This document shows, in pieces, positions 1-7,505 of a stretch of DNA of 15,563 nucleotides (position 1 is the stretch's first letter; each line of letters opens with the position of its first letter). The notes under the pieces were generated by a model that saw nothing but the letters and a program-made list of their open reading frames with translations, was not told where the DNA came from and searched no databases. Source of the DNA: Thalassiosira profunda (Eukaryota; Bacillariophyta; Thalassiosirophyceae; Thalassiosirales; Thalassiosiraceae); contig JALLAP010000703.1 of NCBI GenBank assembly GCA_036939355.1, positions 1-15,563 on the forward strand, written 5' to 3'. The translations under genes and the position numbers were made by a program.

Positions 1-1459
1 GGATGATGCTCATCACGGAATAATCGTTGTTGTTGGGACGAAGCTCCAGCTCCAACTGCAGGGTATTGAACGGCTTGTTGAGATTCTGTTTCACGAAGCG
101 CACCAGCAGCGCCGGATCGCAGTGGGTCGCAATGGACGTGTTGAGGGCCGGCAGCAGGGAGCGCACAAGCGAGGATTTGCCAGCGCCCGCTGTGCCATGA
201 AGGTAGAGCGACAGGGGACGGGTGGGAGAGAAGTGGGCATTAAGCGGGATGGGCATGTTCGAGTCCTTCCCAGCCCTGAGGCCGCTCAGATAGAAGTCCC
301 TCAACACTGGCCCCAGACTCTCCTTCCGAATTGTATCCACGTAATACCCGTTCCTCAGCAACTCCTCCCACGTCGATACGATCATGTCATCTGCCACCGC
401 GTCCAGAGGATGGTTTGCAGCGTCGGTGGATTTGGAAGTCAGCACCTTCGTGAGGCTGGGCAGGAAGATCAGTTTGCCTTTGCTGGGCTCGACAGCATCG
501 GGATCCTTCACGTGCATGGTGATCCGTTCGTACTTGGGCAGATAGCGCCCAGGCGGAGAGGACTTGTAGTACACGTCTTCCAGGTCATATCTCGGCTTTG
601 CGTCCCCCATGTCGTCCCCATCCAGCCAGCGGCGCAGACATGCGTTTGCAAGGGTGCAGTGCTCGTATGAGATGCGGTTGTATTCGTGCAACAGCTGGTC
701 CGCCCGCAGCGAGTGATCAATGTCGGTCAGCGTGGCAAGGAGCTTGGAGAGCACGCGTGGGGAGGACTTTGCCAGCTCCTGCAAGTTGCCTGAATCGGTT
801 TCTTTCCCCGAGACCATCAACATCAATTCCTCGACACCCTCTTCCCACTGCGCCACAATTCCCTTCACCCGCTCATCTTCCATGTCTCCCTTCCTTACCA
901 ACCTCATCCTTCTGAGGAATAGGACCAGCCAATAGATGTTCTTGAGCGTAGCATACTCCACCTCCAATTGCATCTGCTCTTGGTGCATCCCAACGCAGAA
1001 AGTGAGGAACGTCCTGCCCTCCTCCCTCTCCTGGCCCAACTCATCGTCGCTGGGATGGGGAGCGGCGCACGAGTCGAGGTACACGCTCACCGCCGGGCGG
1101 GGCGAGGTGACCGCACTCGTGCGGAAGCCGTGCCCCGTCCACAGCGCGCGGAAGGAGGCGATGGAGGCGTCCACCTGGGCGGCCTTCGGGGCCGGGTGGG
1201 AGGCGAGCGACGTCGGCAGCGGGGCGAAGAGGAGGCGGAGGCACCGCGCCGTCGCGGTGGCGGCGCCGTCCGCGGGGGAGGGGGCGCGGGAGGAGGCGCT
1301 GGACGACGACACCACGTGTGCGGGTGGACCTGCAGCTGCAACGTCATCGCTGGACTTGATCCGCTTGCTCGGCGGCTCTCCGGCGAGCCCTGTGACGACG
1401 GCCGACGCCGCCAGGGCGTCTGCCGCGGGAGGGTCGACGGCCTGGGTGTTGGGCGGCAT
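1..1459 (-). CDS. P-loop NTPase of unrecognised family, 3' end beyond window
   Basis: An uninterrupted reading frame runs from an ATG at 1459 to the window edge (486 codons), with no in-frame stop. No in-frame ATG was found in roughly 160 nt upstream, so 1459 is the best visible start. A clear Walker A motif, GTAGAGKS, lies at residues 422-429, preceded by a hydrophobic strand (LSLYLH) as in P-loop ATPases/GTPases. The N-terminal ~70 residues are low-complexity Ala/Pro/Ser with a basic PSKRIK patch at about 30-35 that could be a weak nuclear signal. Residues ~150-400 look like a mixed helical domain I cannot assign. Walker B and any sensor motifs would lie outside the window. An ATPase or GTPase role follows from the P-loop only; substrate and partners are unknown. 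A short intron inside the frame cannot be excluded. The gene diverges from the transporter at 2068. Confidence 0.83.
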   Translation of the reverse strand, partial: MPPNTQAVDPPAADALAASAVVTGLAGEPPSKRIKSSDDVAAAGPPAHVVSSSSASSRAPSPADGAATATARCLRLLFAPLPTSLASHPAPKAAQVDASIASFRALWTGHGFRTSAVTSPRPAVSVYLDSCAAPHPSDDELGQEREEGRTFLTFCVGMHQEQMQLEVEYATLKNIYWLVLFLRRMRLVRKGDMEDERVKGIVAQWEEGVEELMLMVSGKETDSGNLQELAKSSPRVLSKLLATLTDIDHSLRADQLLHEYNRISYEHCTLANACLRRWLDGDDMGDAKPRYDLEDVYYKSSPPGRYLPKYERITMHVKDPDAVEPSKGKLIFLPSLTKVLTSKSTDAANHPLDAVADDMIVSTWEELLRNGYYVDTIRKESLGPVLRDFYLSGLRAGKDSNMPIPLNAHFSPTRPLSLYLHGTAGAGKSSLVRSLLPALNTSIATHCDPALLVRFVKQNLNKPFNTLQLELELRPNNNDYSVMSII

Positions 1460-1521
1460 GGGTGCTCCCGCCGGTGTGCTTGGTACCAGAGGGCGACGTG
1501 GTCCTCCGAAAAATGACGGCA

Positions 1522-1553
1522 TTTGCAACTTGCAACTTGCACCTGACTTGCAC
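1522..1553. repeat. Short tandem ACTTGCA-type motif upstream of P-loop gene
   Basis: About four imperfect copies of a 7-nt unit (TTGCAACTTGCAACTTGCA, then a diverged copy and ACTTGCAC) lie 63-94 bp upstream of the ATG at 1459. Read in the direction of that gene it is GTTGCAAGTTGC. The same core recurs upstream of UNG at 13939-13986. It may be a promoter element or a simple repeat; function is unproven. Confidence 0.5.
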
Positions 1554-1630
1554 ACGAAACACAGAGAAGAATTCGAAGGAGCAGGGCTTCAATCTATCGA
1601 CCCTATGCACAGGCCTTGAACTAACCCGGA

Positions 1631-1713
1631 CCCTAACCCTAACCCTAACCCGCAACCCTAAACATTGATTTCAGGTTACATTTGGTTTAGGGCAGAGTTA
1701 GGGTTAGGGTTAG
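1631..1713. repeat. Nested inverted repeat of telomere-type motifs
   Basis: The left arm 1631-1651 is 3.5 copies of CCCTAA. The right arm 1698-1713 is TTAGGGTTAGGGTTAG, a perfect 16-bp inverted match to part of it. Nested inside are CCCTAAAC (1656-1663) and GTTTAGGG (1685-1692), also inverted. The minus strand of the left arm has four GGG tracts at TTA spacing and could form a G-quadruplex; the whole could form a hairpin. The order CCCTAA then TTAGGG is opposite to that of a simple end-to-end telomere fusion. It could instead be a pair of telo-box-like promoter elements. Confidence 0.85.
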
Positions 1714-2067
1714 AGAACTTTGAGGCGCTATCTTAGAGTTCGTATCGTGCCCCTTCCAGCGACCACAAGAGCGCAGCTCAAGCAAGCACACACACAACAC
1801 ACAACTGCCCCTCGACGCCGGCTCCTACCATACCTCGCACGTGCAGCACCGGGCACGCTGCCAAGGTCGGTCAGAGTGGTGGCGCGGCGTACTGCGCGGC
1901 GGGGAGGAGCAGTACCCGCGGCGACCTCTAACTAACCTCTGGGTATCAACCGCATCGGTGCATGCATCGTCTGCGTCTGGATAGGATAGATCGATATCTG
2001 AGAGGGACGCCCGAACTGAAAAATAATTGCAAACAACAACGGCTTCTGCATCAACCATCGCACAACC

Positions 2068-4041
2068 ATGGCCGACGCCGCCCCCCAGCGGTACCTCTCC
2101 TACCCCGCCATCCTGACATTGGCCGCCAACACGATGAATGGGCCCGGAATCACCACCCTGCCCAACGTTGCCGGAGACGCTGGTCTTTTCCTGTACATTG
2201 CCCTCATCTTCCTCTCCGTCTCCATGGCCGCCTTCGTCTGCCGCCGGATGGTCTACGCCATGTGGTCGTCGTTGGATGAAAACGACGTGGCGGGAGAGTA
2301 CGAGAGCATGATCAGGGTGGAAAGCGGGGTCATGCAGAGCCTCGCCATCAGCAACCGCGAGAGCATCGACGTGGGCACCGACGAGTTCATACCGGATGCC
2401 AAGTTGGAGGCGGCGGGGCTGACGCATCGAGAGCAAGAGCGCGGGCGTCTGGATCCTCCGGCAGACGACGAGTCGGAGGATGAAGGGCACGACGAGGCGG
2501 AGACGCTGCTCACGCACGAGGAAAGCGAGCAGAACGCGGCGGCGATTGTGGCGAACAGGCTGCAGCCGTCGATCGAGAGGACGTCCATCGTGGGGCAATC
2601 GAGGGAGGCGTATGGGAGGCAAACGAGCGTGTATGTGGCACTGACGATGGTGGCTTCGGCGCTTGCTCTGGGACTGGCGCAGATGGTAAGCCTTATTTTT
2701 TGTGCATATGAGATGTAGCAAGATGTGAGCCGGTGCTCACTTTCTCCTTCAAAAGATGCTCTGCGCAGCCATTTTGGATGGAATGTTCGTGGCAGTAGGC
2801 GGAAAGAGCTGTGCAATCGGATGGCCGTCGCCTGCCGCGGACGAATCGCCCTCTTCCTGGATCCACTGCACCACTCACTCCAGTATGAAGCCCTATCTGG
2901 GCTCGGGCGCGCCCACGTCGTTGCTGAGCATTGGATGGGCCATCGCGGCAACTGCTAGCGTGGCAATGGGGACAGTTGCCTTGGATGAGATGATGTCGGT
3001 CCAGTACTTTCTTTTTGCGTGCCTGGTCATCAGCGCGGTGCGATTCTCGGCAGTGTTGAAAGGCATGGGAGACGCGTTGGAAAATGGCACAATGGGAAAT
3101 GTTGTCGATGAAGGATCAGACGGAAGCAGCGCTGTGAGCTGGCTTGTCGGCCCGAGTCCCTTCCAGACTGTTGGGCCAATCATGTTCAATTTTGCGTTTG
3201 TTGTAACAAGTCCTCCGAGCTCGGCGATGGCCAAGAGGGAGTCCATTGCATACAGAGCGCTCGGAATGTCGTGTGTTGTGATGGGAACGCTTTACACGAT
3301 GGTCGGCACATCTGGCGCAAGGGTTAGCAATGCCGTCCGGAGTGGGATGATCGAGGGAGCCGACGACAGCAATTTACTCTCGCTCATCCTTTTGAGTGGT
3401 GGCGAGGATGGACCCTCGGTGCTGGACTTGTGCATAATTGGTGAGTCTGGCGTATCTGCTGCGGCATGCAACAATGGTGTCTTGCTCAACTGATCTTGTG
3501 TCTTCCTCTTGGGAAAGCTTTGTTTGGCTTCTCCACGGTCGCTTCTGTTCCAGGTGAGTTTCAGAATGTTATTCTGCTGTCCTCTCTTACAATGCTGCCT
3601 CACATCGATCACCCTTTTCTCGCCGAAGTTTACTGTCTCTTGGCAAAGGAGACTCTCATCAATGATGCCGGAGTGGCGCCACTCCCTTCATTTCTTCTTT
3701 CGAACGTGCTGCCGTGGATATTGGTGGCATTGACTTACAACGCGGCATTCTTCGAGGCGTTTGTGAACTGGAGTGGCCTTCTGATCCTCGGCTACGCCAA
3801 TTTCAGCATTCCTTTGCTATTAGACTTGAAGCTGAAGAAGGTTAGATGGCTGAGGGCAATGAGCAAAGGTAACAAAGCTCACGACGATGATGCAGGGACA
3901 ACGGCAGTGACAAAGGGGGTGTTTGTTCTCGTGACAGCGAGCATTACGCTCGTGATTGTGCAGAGCATCTCCAGCAGCCTAATATTATCGCTGGTGGCGT
4001 TCGTTTTGGCGGCCGGGCTCATGAGCAATGTGCAAGTATGA
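2068..4041 (+). CDS. Amino acid/auxin permease family transporter, four exons
   Basis: Proposed exons are 2068-2685, 2756-3440, 3518-3553 and 3629-4041, giving 583 residues. Introns (70, 77 and 75 nt) all have GT-AG ends. The start sits in an ACCATGG context. The protein has about 11 hydrophobic segments. Its opening, YLSYPAIL...NTMNGPGITTLP (residues 10-32), and the segments GPIMFNFAFV and VLPWILV resemble the Aa_trans (SLC36/38-like) transporters of stramenopiles, which move amino acids across plasma or organellar membranes, usually with H+ or Na+. Substrate and membrane cannot be read from sequence. Between TM2 and TM3 there is a long acidic loop (about 68-165) rich in Glu and Asp. The third intron is the least certain: it is 75 nt, has no stop, and could be retained in frame. 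I call it because removal restores SVPVYCLLAKETLINDAG, which fits the family's SIPVFSI...LIQSG segment. The 36-nt third exon is unusually small. Confidence 0.85.
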
Positions 4042-4185
4042 ACGAGACGTGGGCTGCTATGATTGCTGCTGTAGGTGTGGGTGCAAGTAACAAATGTACT
4101 CTGTACCATCAGAAAACAAATTAGCCGCAACAAATGTTGGCAGGGCCACAAGCCAAGCAAGTAAACCCGCTCATTGAAGCAAGTG

Positions 4186-4903
4186 TCAAAGCTAGCCAGA
4201 CCACTAAGAAAAACACCACATCGAAGGAAATGGACGACACAACCCAACGTTAGGGAATAAACGCAGATGTGAGCCTTTGTTGTGGACCCAATGGATGCCA
4301 AAAGACTGTGGCAAATGTCACTCGCGCCATTACCTTGCCTCTGAGCGCTGGAAAAAATAATTCGTCCCTCAACACAGCCAAAGCTAGCGAGGCCCCTAAC
4401 AAAGAGACCACATCGAAGGGAATGGACGACACAACGCAATGGGAGGGAACAAACACAGATGTGAGCCTTTGTTGTGGACCCAATGGATGCCAAAAGGCTG
4501 TGGCAAATGTCACTCGCGCCATTACCTCGCCTCTGAGCGCTGGAAAAAATAATTCGTCCCTCAGCACAGCCAAAGCTAGCGAGGCCCCTAACAAACACCA
4601 CATCGAAGGAAATGGACGACACAACGCGATGGGAGGGAACAGGGGACTTTTTTTCCTGGCTGGCCCACTCGTGGACACAAACCTCTACGTAGGAATACCT
4701 TTGTTGTGGACCCAATGGATGCCAAAAGGCTGTGGCAAATGTCACTCGCGCCGGCGCTGGGGCAACTGATTCGCGCCTCAGCCTTCCGGAAATAGCATAG
4801 AGTTGCACTGCGCGACGACAAAGATAACAAATGTAGATGTTGGCCTTTGTTCTGGACCTAGAGTGGATGCCCAAGAGCTGATGCAAATGTCAGTTGGGTC
4901 ATT
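4186..4903. repeat. 192-bp minisatellite between convergent genes
   Basis: The 948-bp gap between the transporter stop (4041) and the protease stop (4990) is largely a degenerate tandem repeat. The anchor GATGTGAGCCTTTGTTGTGG occurs at 4266 and 4458, a period of exactly 192 bp. A partial unit precedes it at 4186-4265. More diverged, shortened copies follow at about 4698-4783 and 4836-4903, with an unrelated insertion of roughly 40 bp near 4642-4690. Because 192 is divisible by 3, several frames stay open on both strands, which creates long repetitive ORFs, including one of 335 codons on the minus strand that overlaps the transporter's last exon. These lack recognisable domains. I favour non-coding repeat. 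Nothing else is seen at 4042-4185 or 4904-4989. Confidence 0.85.
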
Positions 4904-4989
4904 CTTCCTCCTTTAGTGGAGTTTACTCACAAAGTAGAAAGTATCGCATCAGTCATCTTTTACATGCCATATCTTTTGCAGATCAGACA

Positions 4990-6549
4990 TTACTCAGATT
5001 TCTTGCACCTGTTCCGTGCGGCGACCAAACACCCGCACAAACAGCAAAGGCCAAGGATGCTGAAGAGGATTACCAGTGCTTTCTCCCAGGGTTGCGCCGT
5101 TTCCCACCATCCTGGGCGCTCAGGAAGGTCCTCCAAGCTCTGGTAAGCGTCAGACGGGGCGGCATTCTCGGCAAGCACCCCGAATAGGCCCCAGCCGCAT
5201 CCCTCGTCGTTCATGGCGACACGAAAGTTCCCTTCTTCGCCCCACCCCTCGCCCCATGAATTTCGAAGCTTCCAGTATGGCGTCTCTGCGTCGGCATCGT
5301 ATCCCACAATCACAATGGCGTGGTCGATGCAGTCGACGTCGCAACACTCACATCCCGAGTCATGTGTCAGGACCCCCTCTTTGTAGTTCATCAATAGGTC
5401 GCAGTTCGATTTCATTACGGTGGTGACTGGCTGCTTGGAAACCGCATACATGAGGCGCTCCTTCCGCTCCTGGAACCCCGATCGATCGTTAACGCTGTTC
5501 ACAACCTTCGGATAGTTGAGATACGTCGCTGGCTCAGTGCCTGAATCCTTCTTCGCTGTCGCCTGGCACTCCGTGGTGGTTTCACCAAAGAAATCAGAGT
5601 ATGGATAGTCCTCGTACGAGTAGAGCCCACCAAATTTGCCGTTGTCGAAGTCGTTGTGCTCCCACACGTAGCGCATGGCCATCAGGATATTGCCTCCACC
5701 ACACCCCAGCTCGTCCGTGTCGCAGCTGACCATCTGTTGGAACGACAAACTGTTCTCGCCCTTTGGATCGTATCGCTCGGTTTGACCGTTGAGCATCATT
5801 GACGCCTCAACCACGGCGGCTGTTGCAACAGCCCAGCAACACCCGCAAAGGCCTTGATTTTTGATGGCGGTGAGATACCCCTCCTCGTCCCAATCGACGT
5901 ATGGAGGCACATCCTCCAGGTTCGCGAGCCGCCGCGCCCGGCCGTCAACCCCCTCCTCATCTACAAGATCAGCCACCGCGCCCTGCTCCTCATTCCCGCT
6001 CCCTTTATGGACACTGCCCGCAAAGGCATACTCGATCCGTCCCATGTCTCCCCGGTTCCCCGGAATTCCCAAATAACTAGAGGGATTGTACGAGAGGGCG
6101 GAGGATATTCCCAGCCGCCCCCTCCGCTCGTCGTTGGTGAGGAACGTCTCGTTGTTGAGGGCCAGTTTGAACGGCGGCGGGGGCATCTGCGAATCCCAAA
6201 AGGAGATGATCTTGGCCGCCGCCTTAAGCCGGAGCGCCCGCTCCGCCACGCTCACGTCCGGATCCACATACTCGGGCAAATACACCTCCAGCAGTTTCGA
6301 CATGACCAAAAAGCCCTCCGTCCCGATCTCCTCGATGTCGAAACAGTCGCCGTCGTGCTCGAAAAATCCGTTGAGGCAGTAGCCGCACTCGGTCGTTTGC
6401 GTCGCGTATGAGTAGCACGTGCGGTTCAGGGAGGAGGCGCACGCGGCTTTATCGGCTTCTTCGCACGCCGTGATGGATTGTGCGGCCGCCCGCCCGCCGT
6501 CGGAGAGGAGGGCGGCGGCCGCCAGGAGTTGGTGCAGGGGAGCCTTCAT
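4990..6549 (-). CDS. Papain-family (C1A) cysteine protease with C-terminal membrane anchor
   Basis: One intronless frame of 519 residues. An N-terminal signal peptide (about 1-24) is followed by a Cys-rich stretch (Cys29, 37, 45, 55, 58, 69) and a propeptide-like part with FLTNDERRGRLG (136-147). The mature domain starts near VPPYVDWDEEGY (214-224). Catalytic residues are visible: oxyanion Gln232 in NQG, nucleophile Cys238 in CGCCWAV, His410 in CIDHAIVIVGY and Asn430 in RNSWGEGWG. The subsite motif GCGGG is at 282-286. The residue before the catalytic Cys is Cys rather than the commoner Ser. After the catalytic domain comes a hydrophobic segment (489-509) with four cysteines, then a basic tail, which suggests a type I membrane protein of lysosome/vacuole, plasma membrane or another endomembrane. 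Family members hydrolyse peptide bonds after propeptide removal. On the minus strand ATAAAT lies 26-31 nt before the ATG, a possible TATA-like element. Confidence 0.95.
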   Translation of the reverse strand: MKAPLHQLLAAAALLSDGGRAAAQSITACEEADKAACASSLNRTCYSYATQTTECGYCLNGFFEHDGDCFDIEEIGTEGFLVMSKLLEVYLPEYVDPDVSVAERALRLKAAAKIISFWDSQMPPPPFKLALNNETFLTNDERRGRLGISSALSYNPSSYLGIPGNRGDMGRIEYAFAGSVHKGSGNEEQGAVADLVDEEGVDGRARRLANLEDVPPYVDWDEEGYLTAIKNQGLCGCCWAVATAAVVEASMMLNGQTERYDPKGENSLSFQQMVSCDTDELGCGGGNILMAMRYVWEHNDFDNGKFGGLYSYEDYPYSDFFGETTTECQATAKKDSGTEPATYLNYPKVVNSVNDRSGFQERKERLMYAVSKQPVTTVMKSNCDLLMNYKEGVLTHDSGCECCDVDCIDHAIVIVGYDADAETPYWKLRNSWGEGWGEEGNFRVAMNDEGCGWGLFGVLAENAAPSDAYQSLEDLPERPGWWETAQPWEKALVILFSILGLCCLCGCLVAARNRCKKSE

Positions 6550-6997
6550 GGCGTCTGTGCGGCAGGGTGGAGAGATTTATGAGGGCTGCGACCAAGCCAG
6601 CGCTATACCCCGGCCCCCGAGCGAGCGTCGGCGTTGGGGGAGGTCGTGCCAATCGTAATCGATCTTGCTTACAATACTTGGCTTTTATTTGCTTTGCTTG
6701 CTCTTCACAGCGAAGGGCCTGAAATGAAATTCTTTCGCTGGCGCGGATGGTGCAGGCTCTACATAGGCTGAGAGAAGCGCCCGCCGCCCCTAAGCCCCCC
6801 ACCAACGGGGCCATTCTTTGAAGTCCTTTTAATCGCTGCAAAAGGAGTACCTCATGTTGCTCAAGACAACCAACGTGGGCTGTCAGCTCACAATCGGACA
6901 TCGACACATGTTGTTTAACTATCAATTAAACCCAATTGCTCTGGCTCAACATTGAACATAAAATGATATGAATGGAGGGAGCAGCATTTGCAGGCTT
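6550..6997. other. Intergenic region upstream of cysteine protease
   Basis: 448 bp between two genes on the minus strand: the stop of the mosaic FG-GAP gene and the start of the protease. It should hold the 3' UTR of the former and the promoter of the latter. A TATA-like ATAAAT lies at 6575-6580 (minus strand), very close to the protease ATG. A 158-codon minus-strand ORF crosses into the protease gene in another frame and has no recognisable domain, so I leave it out. No RNA gene or clear repeat is seen. Confidence 0.6.
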
Positions 6998-7505
6998 CTA
7001 CCGGAGGTCCCACTCGGGAATTGTCTCTTCGGCATTCCACAACTCTTCAAAGTAACACAGCTGACTCGCCGCTCCCTGCTGCTCGTCCGACAATCCCTCC
7101 CAGTACAAGCCTTCCGACTCTGGTTTTGGTCCATCGTTGTCCCACGTGGTCTCGTCCCAACCGAGCGTAGTGAGATGCTGATCGAGTCCAATATCTTCCA
7201 TCTCCTCCCACCAAAACCCAAAATAATGATTGACGTGACAGTCCCACTTCTCGTCGCCAAATCCAAGAGAAACAGCGCCCGACTGGGCATCATCGTACAG
7301 CTCATCAAATATGAAGTCCTCCAGCTCGTTGTTGAGAGGGCTGTTCCAGGTCTGCGCAAAAGATATCGTGTGTATGTGTTGTTTAAGTGAGCGAAAGCAG
7401 AACGGCGTGGCGTTGAGTTGCGTTATCTGAACTTACCTCCAAGGTGTACCCCAAATGGGCTCGAGCCACCTCTTGTTCCTCCTTGGCCAACGTTGACCAG
7501 GCCAT
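6998..7505 (-). repeat. Four tandem ~34-residue W...L...LGY...W(D/N) protein repeats
   Basis: Encoded by the last two exons of the mosaic gene (residues 956-1095). The units open at W958, F993, W1026 and W1062 and close at W980, W1014, W1048 and W1083, so spacing is 33-36 residues. Short forms of the units are WSTLAKEEQ...LGYTLETWN, FDELYDDAQ...LGFGDEKWD, WEEMEDIGL...LGWDETTWD and WEGLSDEQQ...LCYFEELWN. The shared frame is an aromatic residue, an acidic pair, Leu/Met, Ala-rich helix, LG-aromatic and a closing Trp-Asp/Asn. The last intron splits unit 1 just before its closing Thr-Trp. I recall similar W/LGY motifs in algal proteins but cannot name a characterised family. Confidence 0.8.

Larger units (their letters stand above)
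1460..2067. other. Divergent intergenic region (P-loop gene / transporter)
   Basis: 608 bp with no supportable gene; it should hold the promoters and 5' UTRs of both flanking genes. Visible elements are a tandem ACTTGCA-type motif at 1522-1553, telomere-like inverted repeats at 1631-1713, and a short CA-rich run near 1786-1803. The right flank ends in a strong eukaryotic start context, ACCATGG, around 2068. ORFs crossing this stretch are antisense or low-complexity shadows of the flanking coding regions. Confidence 0.7.

Noticed and set aside
936..1619. 227-codon plus-strand ORF and other GC-rich ORFs at 968-1655
   Set aside because: Antisense or out-of-frame shadows of the P-loop gene's GC-rich N-terminus; composition is low-complexity and no domain is visible.
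1631..1713. Scar of a head-to-head telomere fusion or a chromosome end
   Set aside because: A fusion should read TTAGGG repeats followed by CCCTAA repeats on the same strand; here the order is reversed, and genes continue on both sides.
1825..2721. 298-codon minus-strand ORF across the transporter's first exon
   Set aside because: Antisense shadow; the plus strand carries a membrane transporter with valid splice sites and start context.
3554..3564. 11-nt GTGAGTTTCAG as a tiny intron in the transporter
   Set aside because: Too short for a spliceosomal intron and its removal would break the frame; the same donor fits a 75-nt intron ending at 3628.
3879..4886. 335-codon minus-strand ORF with repeated SDICHSLLASIGSTTK-type units
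   Set aside because: It is produced by the 192-bp minisatellite, whose length is divisible by 3. It overlaps the transporter's last exon antisense and shows no domain, signal peptide or codon bias of its own.
6449..6925. 158-codon minus-strand ORF upstream of the protease
   Set aside because: Overlaps the protease gene in another frame, has no domain and uses Arg/Pro-rich shadow codons at its end.
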